The notes below the pieces were generated by a model. The model saw only the letters and a list, made by a program, of their open reading frames with translations, ran no database searches and was not told the DNA's origin. From NCBI RefSeq assembly GCF_025370935.1, contig NC_133479.1, positions 20,181,437 to 20,245,436 of the forward strand: DNA of 64,000 nucleotides, given 5' to 3'. This document shows, piece after piece, positions 33,891-45,900 of the stretch (the stretch's first letter is position 1; each line of letters opens with the position of its first letter). This DNA comes from Choristoneura fumiferana (Eukaryota > Arthropoda > Insecta > Lepidoptera > Tortricidae). The position numbers were made by a program, and so were the translations under genes.

Positions 33891-36150
33891 CCTGCCTGAT
33901 GCTAGCGAGCCTGCTGGCTCGACCGCCCGCGCAGGTCTTGTGTTAGATAGAGATGCCACGAAAATACGCTTACTTATATTTTTGGTTACTCTAAATTTAC
34001 ATATTCTACCGACATACATAACATCACAGATTAGGGCCGGGCCCACTTAGAGTCTTCTAGTAAACGCCCGCGCAGCGCCGACGTAACGTTCATGTTGCGG
34101 CGCCGCGACCCCAGTGGCGTCTTTCGGACGCCAGCATCTCGTTAACGCCCGCGCAGCGTCGACGCTAAGTGGGCCCGGGCCCTTACCCATATTAGGTCGT
34201 ACTGAAAGAAAACAATATTTTCAGCGTTTGTTGAAGACAAACGATTGCGCTTGTCCTCAAACCTGCTTCTGAAAACAGCCTCTCACTCGTTGTACACGCC
34301 GCTACCGAGCTATGTTAGATTTTTTGCGAATTCAAGTGCCTGCGCACCGCACACACTATAACGAGACCAGTCGCAATCTGTCGCCGCTACGAACATTCGG
34401 CGCTTCAGCCAAGCATTTAGTGTTCGGTGAGATCTCTGTTCGTGGCGTCTCTAGTTTTAGTTATAAAACGATGCGAATAGCTGTGATGGGATGTATCTGC
34501 TCAAAGCGTACGAAGCAGTATTGCTAGCCTTGACGTGTCTGAATTATATTTTTATGAGTTTGTAATGAGCGACTGGAGCACTCGAGCTAAATATAGCGCG
34601 CCGCCGAGCGCGCTGCACTGCCTTACCGCGTGTGTTCACTCGCCGCCGGCTCTAACGTGTTCGCGTTCATTGTTTACCAGATCTTATAGATGTCGTGTTA
34701 TTGAATGTTTAGAAGCTTTTCTATATCGTGCGCGTCCACAGCGCCGCCCGCCGCTCGCCGCAAAAAGACCTCACTGAATACGCATGTGTCGTAGCCCGAT
34801 TGTAAAATCCGCCAGATGAAACTCCCAGGCGTATCATAAAACGCCACCAAAGCAATTTGGTCAGGAATACCAGTGTGTCTAATAAAAAATACTGCAGATC
34901 AAGGAGAGCAATGTATTCGTCCATATCCGCGGCGGCGGGCGGCGCCTGGTGCGCCTGTATTCATGTTATCTCTAATCTCTATAATATTGAATAATATCTC
35001 AATGTTGTGTTAAATTTACATAGTTTTAAGGTCACAGACCAACGGTATGCCTGTTTCAAATGCACTTTATATAAGTTAATTAGTACCTAGGTCGCGGGCC
35101 GCGTGTTTTGGATACTTTTACATGACATTAGTCGCGAGCGGCGCGCGACCTGACAGGCACGGTGTATTGCCAGTTTGCCATTTTTGATTTGCACGTTTTT
35201 GTGTCAATGCTGTTTATAATTATAGAATGAACTGTTATATTGTATATTATATTTAACAGTATTAATTATTTACTATGATAAATTTAGTTTAGTTAGTCGA
35301 TAAATTCATGTTACTTGTATGTATGCGATATCGCGTTTCGTATAGTATAATCTGTTTTAAAATAATATTATTATTATTAATGTATTGTATACTAATCGAA
35401 TGTTGCCAAATTTTCATTAGATCGGGGCTCCGCCCGCATGCGTGTCTGTCTGCCTCTGTCGTCCCTCGCCCCGTCTCAGTCAGAAGTCGTCTCCGACGGC
35501 GAAAGCATTTCCGACATATTTTTCTACATCGCTGTTGCGAGCGTCCTTTACACGCGGTGGCGTCGCCGGACGCCGCCTGCACAATGTGATATCTCAACGA
35601 AGCATATATAGTAAACGGATACGTATTATATTAATGGATATTCCATGTGTTCCGGGACCTTTATCGATTGTTACTGTTGTTGTGTTACTCGCGGGGCTAT
35701 GTTGGAACTTTGTGCATTTATTGTTGTAAAACATCAACATAAACTGCCTTTTTTAATATATCTTATTTTAAATACTGTTGTTAGTCTATCGAGAGAATTA
35801 GCATACTTACGAAAATAATGTACGCATTAAACTTATGCGAGATAATCTTCGCTTTATGTATATACTGCCTTATAATGTGTAAGATCTGTCTTCAGAATAT
35901 GAAAGAAAATAAATAGATATTTAGTTGGTGTTTTGGAGTGCTCTCTTGTATTTGTATTGTTGGCAAAGGGCGCGCGGGCGTGTCGGGGCGGACAGCGCCG
36001 CGCTCTGTTGCGGCACACGCGCCCGAGCCGCGGCCGCTCGCCCGCCCCGGCCGCGCCGCCGCCGCCGCCGCCGCGTACTTCACATTCCAGAGTTTTCATT
36101 TATTTTGTGTACGACATACCATACAAATAAAATAAACACGAATATTTTAT
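33891..36150 (+). other. Probable 3' UTR and flank of coiled-coil gene
   Basis: No convincing coding exon follows the stop. Candidate AATAAA signals lie near 35908 and 36127-36135. Open frames here are short and overlapping. A GC-rich patch lies at 35960-36080. The extent of the transcript is inference. Confidence 0.4.
34032..34184. mobile_element. GC-rich palindromic MITE
   Basis: The arms 'agggccgggcccacttag' and 'ctaagtgggcccgggccct' form terminal inverted repeats. Subterminal 'taaacgcccgcgcagcgccg' and 'taacgcccgcgcagcgtcg' occur as direct repeats. It lies in the probable 3' UTR of the coiled-coil gene. Confidence 0.7.
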
Positions 36151-36774
36151 AAGATAATATTTTTTTATTTTGTACGATACCTTAGCGACTAATACATTTT
36201 ATATTAAGGCTAGCGCGTGTCGAATAAACAATCAGACTCATGTTGGCAAGTTCGTCGCGGGCGCGGAGTGCGCACGCTAACAGAATGATAATATTAAACA
36301 TTGCACAATTTATGAAAGGCTTGAGAGAGAGCTGTGCACATACAGACGTGGCGATAGTTTTTAAAAAGTTGTAAAGTTAGAAAATCGAAAGATAATAAGA
36401 GTAGAAATAACATAAGAGCGCCACATTCTTGGTTACATTTTAGTACTTCAAACTTTAGTTCCTCTTTTTTCGTTGCTCTGGTGCGTCCGGAAATCTTTAT
36501 CTCTCTCTCCCCCTCTTTCTCGTTAATCAATATATCGATGGATAAGAAACATACTGTAATATGGCATTTCGCTTTTTACGTAATTTCAAATTAACTTCAC
36601 GGCTCGGCTCAGTTGATCAGAGGATTTCCAGCCACGTAGGTAAGTAAAGTTTGCTTCTACATAACATTCGTAATAATAACTTAAGTACCTACCTATAAGG
36701 TTTAAAGTGGTTTGAATCTGCTCGTGCTACCTACGTATATTCACTATGCTAGTATGGAGGCCCCCGGCAGCGCT

Positions 36775-37650
36775 GTAGGGCTGCTACGAAAATCGAAGTT
36801 CGTATTGTACCGTCCCTCGCACTCTCGTATTAAGGAGCGGCCACACCGCTGCTTAAAAAACGGCGACGGTACGGAATCGCAGTGACGCATCGTATGCGCA
36901 TCGTTTTTTTGCATGTTTTCCACACCGTTGCTTAAAATACGCAAGGGGTGCGGAATCGCAGTGACGTGCTTTAGGTAAACGTCACGACTTTTGTTCGGTA
37001 AAGACCTGCAGGGCTACTACGAAACTAGAAGTTCGAATCGTTCCGTCCCTCTCGCTCTCGTATTAAATAGTATAAGTGTCAGGGGACCGCACAACACGAA
37101 CTTCGAGTTTCGTAGTAGCCCTGCTGACGTTTACGGCATGTCACTGCGATTCCGCATTTTAAGCAGCGGTGTGGAGAGCATGCGATAAAAAAGGTGCGTC
37201 ACTGCGATTCCGTGCCGTCACCGTTTTTAAAGCTGTAATTTTGCACGAATATATATGTAAACTATGTCGACAAAATGGTACAATAAAAAAACAAAAAAAA
37301 AATTTTTTTTTTGAGTACCTCCCATAGACCTAAAGTGGGATGATTTTTTCTCTCATCCAATCTTGTTATGTGGGGTATCGTTAGATAGGTGTTTTAAAAC
37401 CATTAGGGGTTGCTAAGATTTTTGATTCAGTGATTTGTTTGCAAAATAGAGTTGAATGGCTCTAAAGTGAGTTGCAAATTTTCATTAAAATCTAGCTAAA
37501 TATTACTTAATTGTTTTGTAATGGCTACGGAACCCTATTTCGGGCGTGTCCGACACGCTCTTGGCCGGTTATTAAGCAACGGTTTGGCCGCACCTTAGGC
37601 GTCGGCGGGCGGTTCGATACGAACTTCGAATTTCGTAGTAGCCCTGCTGA
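36775..37650. mobile_element. Nested stack of four transposon insertions
   Basis: Outer layer: a family A MITE split into 36775-36832 and about 37610-37650. Inside it is a second palindromic MITE (family B, about 36833-37597) with ends 'aaggagcggccacaccgctg' and the inverse of 'taaggtgcggccaaaccgtt', plus the matching inner arms 'acggaatcgcagtgacg' and 'cgtcactgcgattccg'. In the loop of B sits an intact family A MITE (37008-37124). In the right arm of B, between 'caccgttttta' and 'ttaagcaacgg', sits a 5'-truncated family C repeat (about 37230-37570). Confidence 0.78.
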
Positions 37651-37827
37651 GCCGTGCGGGGGGCGGGGGCCGCCTGCGCGCGTAATACTGTGTGGCCGGC
37701 GCCGGCGCCGCCGCCGCGCCGGCTTATAAATACCTATTTACACTTAACGATATAAGGCACCATAAGCATACAGTAATATGTGATCAGTTCGCAGTCGCAG
37801 CATGCTTACTGCAATAATCTCTATAGG

Positions 37828-37916
37828 TAATGTTACACATGCTAGTTACTACCACGAAAGCATGCTACTATTGAGCGAATGCTACCTACTAGCATGCTAG
37901 TAACCAGCATGTGTAA
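37828..37916. repeat. Small inverted repeat
   Basis: 'ttacacatgctagttact' and 'agtaaccagcatgtgtaa' face each other about 50 bp apart, with inner 'agcatgcta' motifs. It is probably a short palindromic MITE. Confidence 0.6.
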
Positions 37917-38416
37917 GGCGGCTTGTATAAATTTAGCCTAGTTGAAGTAAAAATTTTTCGTCGAAAATGTTCTTGTCTGTCCAAAATTCGTTTCATAATT
38001 AGATGAATTTGTAATTTGTCATCAGGGGTGCGATTCTTTTATACAGTCGTCCGCGAAGTTATCTCTGCTATCGGCCGTCGTCATTACATAGGTAAGTACA
38101 TTTTTTAGTAAGAATTTATAATGGTGTCGATAATGTTTGTGATTAAAAAGGCCATGTTAATATTGTTTGCCGAGCGCAACGACGTCTTCGAGGTCGAGGT
38201 TCATTTATTGAAGCACCCCCGAGCTTTATTGTCTAATACACTTGGAAGCACATTCCTTTTCACCAGTTCTTTCTGTCACACTGCATGAGACAAAGATAGA
38301 AAGAGATGGTGAATGTGTCCGTGAACGTCAGCGAGAGTTGAGCCGGCCCGTCGAGGTGCATGTCGTGTCGCTGCAATCTTAAGATGAGCCCTGGGCTCAG
38401 GCAGGCCCTGAGGCCC

Positions 38417-39915
38417 TTATGGCCTGGCAGGAGGGGTTTGCCGATGACGCTGTTCGCTGGTGGGGCGGGGGCGGGCGGCGGGCGGCGCGCTACGCGGGCG
38501 GCGGGCGGCGCGGGCGGCGGCGGCGCGCGGGCGGCGGCGCGCGCGGCGGCGCAGCACGCGGTGCGGGACCGACACCGTGCGCGTGCCCACCTGGGGAGAA
38601 CGTGTGCTTTAGGGACTCCGCTGGTTAATAAGGTGCTGTTTTGCATTATGAATAGAAACATCTACAGGGTTACAGACAACCTATTTTTTGTATAAAGGCC
38701 TGGAAGAGGTAGAATGATGTAGCATAATCGTAGCTAAGTATAACGTATAACGTAGAATAAATGGGAACGTGCACTAATAAGTCAGTGGTGGTGGTGGGGT
38801 TATCGTGCGTGTTACCTGCACGGCGACGTGTCCGCGGCGCGCGGCGCCGACGGCGAGGACGGTGTCGCCGGCGCGCAGACGCAGCGCGGCGGCGTCGTCG
38901 GCCCAGTCGGCCAGCACGCCGCGCGTCTGCGGGTAGCCCAGCTTGACGCCGCCCGCCACCGTGTACGCGCGCGGCGGCGGCAGCGGCGGCGGACGCTCCT
39001 GCGCAACACAACGCAACAACAACGTTTATTCTGGGTGTAGGCCGCAAACGGCTTGTGGCGACGGTATTTCCGTATTCTAAAGTATTTCTTTTTAAAGATT
39101 TGTCGACAATATCACATGTATTTATAAGACAAGACTTTGTACGACGATCTTTGCAGCCACCTTATGCTTGTTCTTATAAAATATTCATTAGAAATGATCA
39201 GTTTTTCGCCATAGACGTAGCAGGTCGAATTACTAATGTTTCGATCGATAGACTGAAACCTGCTTATATCCTAACAGATGAACCAGGTAGCACTTCTACG
39301 TCATCTACCACTGTTCCTGCGAGAACCCCTGTGGTTGTAGCAACTCCTCCACTTCCTAGGACAATCTTTCTGGTCGTCAGGTTATTTTTCCTGATTTTTA
39401 AAGGTCTCCGGGGGGGCTGATGTGGCGACTGGCGACTGTATTTCCGTATCCGTTTTGATCATTCATTTTGCGCATGTGCGGATATTTACGTTCGCTTTTT
39501 ACCAACTGTCTTCTTACTGACATTATATTTGTTCTATAAAAAATCCTATTTTTTATATTTATACTGGTGGATGCAAGTAGCGACGAGGCCCATTAGAGGC
39601 GAGGTGCCTCTTCCGGCTGATTTGATGATTTTTTTTACAAAGCTATGGGTTTATAGGTACCACGTAATTTTTGGGGTCTTCGCATATTCACAGCATAGTG
39701 GTTAACCTTCGGGTTTCCTCACGACTTCGTAAGTATAGTATGTACCTACTGAGTTACTCACCAAGTCTAGTCCGAAGAGCGAGCAGGTGCGTGAGACGAG
39801 CGCGGGGTCGCACTTGCCGGGCGGGTCGGGCGGCGCGGCGTCGGCGGCGTCGGCGGCGTCGGGCGGGCGCGTGGCCGGCGATGGGCCGCGGGGCGCGCCT
39901 CGGCGGCGCGGGTGC

Positions 39916-39978
<63 letters not shown>

Positions 39979-42900
39979 CGGGGCGGGCGCGCGGGCCGCG
40001 CGCGGGCGCCGCCGCCCGCGCGCGGCCTGCGCCGCCACTCCGCCGCCGCCGCCTGCCGCCGTGCGCGCCGCATACGTTCCAACACCTGAATTACAAGTTA
40101 TTGTATAATGGTTAATAGCGCTCCGCATCCAATAGTCAGTCAGCATTTTCACATATTATTTTTTCCTTATTATCGTCTCGTCTCAGCATATTTTTACAGG
40201 AAACAAAGTTCAGAGATTAGTTTTTATCAAAGCCCAGTTTGATCTGAGTAGTTATTCATTTTGTACGGTAATTACGAGTATATCGTTGACTAGAAACAGT
40301 TCGGTCGCGTATGAAGGTTACCTGTCGCATGCCCTCGCTGAGGAAGACGTGCCGCTTGCCGCTGGCCCAGCGCACGGCGGCGGGCGAGGCGGGCGCGGGG
40401 GGGGCGGCGGCGGCGGCCACGGCGCGCAGCACGGCGGCGCACGCGGCGGGCGCGTCGCGCGGGCCCCCGCCGCGCCCCCACAGCGCGCGGTACCGTGCGC
40501 CGAACGCGCGGAACCGCATGCGGTGCGGGTACCCGCTCGCCATCAGCTGCGCCGTCTCTAGCACCTGCAGCGCGCGCACCTGCAACGCAAACGACGATAA
40601 ATGTAGGTACGGAACCTACTTTAGCGACTCTAGCACCACCTAATCATCAAAGTCGACGTTCTTCTTAAACATAAGAACACGCTGTTGTCGGTGGAGTAAC
40701 CGCCACTCCGCACGGTCTCTAGCCGTTTGATTTCCTGACACGGCGAAATTCGAAGTTGCGTTATCGAAATTTCACACTGGTATTAGGACTTTTTTTCTGA
40801 CTTCTATTGTAATATAAGGAGTTGATACGTGGTCAATAAGACGATAACTGTTATTGTGACGGTGATGATGACGATGTTGTTGTGACGTTACCTGTTTGGC
40901 GACGGCCTGCCGCTCGAAGAGCATGGGCTGGTCGGCGAGGTTGGCGCGCAGACAGCGCACGAAGTGCGGCCGCGCGTGCACCAGCGTGCGCAGCAGGTTG
41001 TCGAGCCGCGTGTGGAAGTCCTGCGTCAGCGTGGAGCCGCCCTCCGCCGCCGCCGCCGCCGCCGTCGGGGACGCGCGGAACACGCCGCCGCACGGCCCGC
41101 CCGCCGCCGCCAGCGCCTGCGACACGCGACACAACGCTCAAACAGGACATAAACAATGACGGTTGTCCGACAGGCGACATATCGCTAGGTGGCGTGTGAG
41201 GTCCGTTTGACATTTGCGTATGGGCCAATCACAACTTCGCAAGCAAGACTGAAACGTCAAACTTCATATATATTACTATAAGCATTTGTAAACAGGATAT
41301 ATTGTGCCACAGTCTAATTAATTTATAATAATGTAACCGTAGTTTTTAAGCATTAATGCCAGGATACTTAGCGATATCTCACCTGTCGGAAAACCCTCAT
41401 TTGTTTACATTATAAGTACGTCCATGTTTGGATATCATAATCGAGCTTAAGTAGAGCAAATTAGATTAAATTAATTATTATTATTATAAATTCATTATGA
41501 TAGAAGGACAGACTGATACGAATTATATTTTGTTAAGATTCAGTATTAATATTATGAAGTACCACCGCAACCCTAAAACTACCCCGATTTACTCAAAAAC
41601 ACTTATTAGAAACATAAAATTTCTTGAGAAAAATTAAAAGGTAAATTACTTACCTTGAGTTCAGTTCCAAAAAGATGTGTAGCGAAGCCAAACTCGCAGG
41701 CGCGCGTGTCGAAGGCGGCCAGCAGGTCATCGGGCACGGCGTCGCGGTTGGCGTCCAGGAACTCGCTGGCGTCGTACGTGACTTCCCCCGCGTAGTGACG
41801 CACCGCGAAGCGCCGCGCCGCGCCCGCGCCGCCCGCCAGCGCGCCGCGCGGCTCCGCCAGGCGCGGGTGGCCTCTGCGCCACAACAACACTTCCGCTTAT
41901 TCACCGGGACACCATGGCGCACCGCCGCCACCAGCCGCCACCACTCACACAATTGCTTCAAGCTACTAAACCGAACCGCCACGCCACAGAGACACCGTGT
42001 GATCGATGATTGGACGAATGAGGTTTGGGCGTTGTGGGGGAAGCGAGTGTCACGGTGGCGCGACTGGCGTCCAAGTGAGTACGATAACGCATACCTACTA
42101 ATTAGTGCGGGCAAAACCAGCATGACGGCGCTGTCAATAATATTGGAAGCACGCGTCCATCATGCTGGGTGAGCCGTCAAAGCAGCAGCTGTTGTGCCAA
42201 CAAGCGGACACACCTTATAGAGTGCGGCGGGCACGTACCTGTGGGCGGCCTTGATCCTGGCGACGTACTGGTCGGGCGAGCCTCTGGCCGCGCACGCGCA
42301 CTCGGCGTCCAGCGCGGCCAGCAGCCCGCCGCGCAGCGACGACACCAGGTCGATGCACGGCACGTTGTCGACGTAGTCCACCTCGAGCGCGGCGGGCACG
42401 GCCTCCTCGCGGCACGACTCGGCCGCCGACTTGAACACGTGCGTGTTGTAGAAGTGCTGCATCGTCTCCGCGCACAGGTTGGCGCACAGGTGCTCCAGCC
42501 GGCTCGGCGCCGCGTCCTCGAACCCGAACATGCCCAGGATGCCCACGAAGCCGTCCGTGGCGTGGCGCACCGCGTCGTTCAGCGCCGCCATGGACTTGGC
42601 GCCCGCGCGGCCGTGCGCCCCCCCCGCGCCCGCGCCCGCGCGCCGCGACGCCGCCTCCTGGTTGTGCACGGACTCGTTGGAGTCCGACGAGAGCGTGCCC
42701 AGCGTGGAGCCGAGCCGCTTGAGCGAGTTGGCGCGCCGCACGATCGTGGCCACGGTGCGGCAGTACAGCGCCTTGGCCAGCGCGTCGCGCGCGGCCGCCG
42801 CGGCGGGGGCGTGGCGGGGGCGCGCGCCGCCCCGCGCCCGCGGGCCGCCGCGCGCGTCGTCAGCCCGCGCTGCAGCGCCGGCGCGGCCACGCCCAGCAGC

Positions 42901-45900
42901 GCGGCGGCGGCGGCCAGCGCGCCGTCGGCGGCCGGCTCGGCGGACCCGTCCGCGCCCTCCGCGAACTGCACGTTGCCGAGCAGCAGCACGGCGGCCAGCA
43001 CGCGCACCACGTCCAGGAAGGGGATGCCGAGGATGCCGAGGCAGCTCTTCCAGGCGAGGAAGCGCGGCGCGTCGTCGGGGTCGGGGCGGCGCGGCGCGGC
43101 GCCGGAGCCGGCGAGGTACCGCAGGTCGGCCGCGGCCAGCCCGTCCAGACGCAGCGCGGCGCGCTCGTCGGGCGCCAGGCCGGCCAGCAGCTGGTAGAAG
43201 ATGTGGTAGTTGCGCTCGCCGGGCGGCGGCCGCACCACGCGCGTCTGCTCCAGGAAGTAGCAGTGGATCTTGGTGCGGTAGAGCGCGCCGTCCGTGACCT
43301 GCACCTCGATGAAGTGTCCGATGCGCGAGGCGTGCGCGTTGGCGGCGGTGGCGGCGGCGCCCAGCGACCGCAGCACGGTGAAGGCGGCCGCCAGGTGCTT
43401 GAACGCGTCCGTCTCGGGCCCGCCGCCCGCCACGTCGAACAGCCGCCGCAGCAGCACCATCGACGCGTACGTCTTGCCCGACCCCGACACGCCTGCGCAT
43501 CACGCGATTGGACGTTTAAGATATCATTTAAAGAGAGAACATACTTAAGAAAATTTATTGAAAGGAAACATTTCAAGATTGGTTTTTTGGAATCTTTTTG
43601 TATTTTTTATTTCAATTCCAAATTTTTACTTTTACAGTCATCCCGTAAAACCTAAATTGAAAATACAAACTGAAATATAGATGTACCTACAGAAAAACCA
43701 GAAAAATAAGACCAGCACTGGGAATCGAACCCAGGTCCTCCAGGGGTCCAGGTCCAGGACCAGCAGTGGTGTAGCAGTATAGCACGTGGTACGGAATACA
43801 GAGGACCTGGGTTCGATTCCCAGTGGTGGCTTATTTTTCTGGTTTTTCTGTACATCTATATTTCAGTTTGCATTTTCAATTTAGGAAACATTTCATTACT
43901 TTTTAATAGAAAGGCACTGTTTTTGAACAAGTGTAATGTATGATGTTTGTATTATGGCCGATTCGACTGCGAGGTGAAGTGAGCGTATTTCGGCTGCCGC
44001 TGCCGTGCGCTAGTGCACGTACCGGACAGGATGATGGCCTGCGGGTAGCCGGTGTCGGCCTGCTGGCGCACGGCGTCGTGCACGAGGCGCGCCAGCTCGG
44101 GCCGCTGCGCGCGCGCCGCCGACAGCGTCAGCGCGTTGCCGCAGTCCGTGTACCCGTTCAGCGCCACCAGGATCGGCCCGATCCACGTCTGCAACACGCA
44201 CACGCACGCACATACAGACATCAAACGATTTTTAAATAAGCTGCCAATGAGTGTTACTGTGAGACATAGCAAACACTATTTATAAATTAGCAGAAGCAGA
44301 GAGGTTAAATCCTTTAGTCCTATCTTGTAGCCAGATTTGGTAAAATTTGGCTACAAGGCAGAAAATCATTCCCCTTTCTTAAATGGTTACCGAGATTGGG
44401 CACCTACGCATTTCCATTTCAATAGTTATTGTTACCAAAGCTGACTAAGAGACTGGACTATACTTATGAAAACGGTAAATAACTTTACTACTATATAAAG
44501 TCAATGCGCAAGCGAAACGTACCGTACTTTGCCAAGAGCATTTACAGAAGTTTGCCTTTAGAATTCATACATTTACTGTAAAAAAACTTCATGAAGAATT
44601 CTCCCCACAACTGTGAAGTGATACTAAATATTACTAAGTAGTACCTACTTAATATGTATTACAAAACCAACCCCAATTTCACAGAAATACACATAAGTGA
44701 GCTGTAAAATAACTCATAATATTCTATGAGACGCTTTGATAAGTGACAATGGAGGCTCTGCCGGCGCCGACTACCTGCGCCTGCGCGGTGCGCGGCCGCC
44801 GCAGGTACGCGCCGCAAAAAACGCGCGGTCAACAGCGAGCGACCATACCATATCAGAATATGGGACGGGGCTGAGACATTCCGAATTAAGTGGCGTAAAC
44901 ACGGCGTAAATAGCTTTAAAGGCGACGTTGAATACGACGGAATTATAAAGGTACAGTCAGCTCAATAGTAGCAGTCGATGAACAGTTGTAGAGCTCAAAA
45001 AATATAAACATTAAACAAATTTCTTCAGTTTAAATCGAAAATTATCGATCTAGTTACCACGATAGGTGTATAAGATACTTACCATTTTTTACCCCTTGAT
45101 TTGAGAAGAAAGATAAATGATATTGTTTATCTTAAAAAATCTTATCAGGATCCGTTGATAGTCCAGAGTTGCTAAACAATATCAACTTCGTGTTCCCAGA
45201 GCATCAATTAGAAATAACTATCGACTTTTGGCGTTACCACATGCGAAAACAAATTATCGAAAATTCATACTTATATCGAGCTGTGAGGTCAATGACAATG
45301 AACGAACTGTGTCAGCGTTATGAGGATCTAGATCTGTACCGAATAAAACCTGCTGCAGTAAGAAACCGTATAGCATCCAATTTCTTTGCTCCACTTATTT
45401 TATTTTTTGTTTTTCATTTGTCAACTCTCAACTCTCACAACATTTATTGACAAGAAAAACACACTACATCACCAACAAACACAGTAAAAACATAAATAGG
45501 AGAAGAGAGAAAAATTAGAGACGTTGTGCTGTAGTGTGATGCCAAAAGGACTCAGCTCAGCATGTGCCGTAGCCCTGTAACCAGAACTGCAGCGCTGGTT
45601 TTGGTTTTTGTTTTCCATTTCTTCGTGCTAATCTGTTCATATCTTCGTATTATCTGTGGAAACCTTTGGCTTTATTGTTACATGTTTTGTAATCCACCTG
45701 TATTAGTTAATTTAAGCTGTTGGTTTTGCCAGTGGAGATATTATCTACATGTAGGTAATTTTAAACACCATAAATGTTCATCAACATCAGCTACCGATTA
45801 TGCACACATAACATGAAACACTGTGCTAAATCGGAGCATAGTGGTAAATACCTACAATCTTACATAAAAATATTGCAAAGCTTAGCGTTCAGATCAGAAC

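Noticed and set aside
34312..34777. Plus-strand open frames after the coiled-coil gene
   Set aside because: Short, overlapping and without motifs; probably 3' UTR.
38260..38416. Extension of the myosin C-terminus past the TAA at 38417
   Set aside because: A different frame stays open to 38260 and looks partly protein-like, but it needs another frame slip in a GC tract. The in-phase reading from the acceptor at 38591 stops at 38417, so I kept that.
42169..43197. Long plus-strand open frame of 342 codons
   Set aside because: It is the antisense shadow of the GC-rich myosin exon; the minus strand carries the conserved motor motifs and splice sites.
43760..43830. Possible tRNA gene
   Set aside because: A and B boxes and a T arm are present, but the D and anticodon arms are imperfect and the sequence lies in an inverted-repeat retroposon with target duplications.
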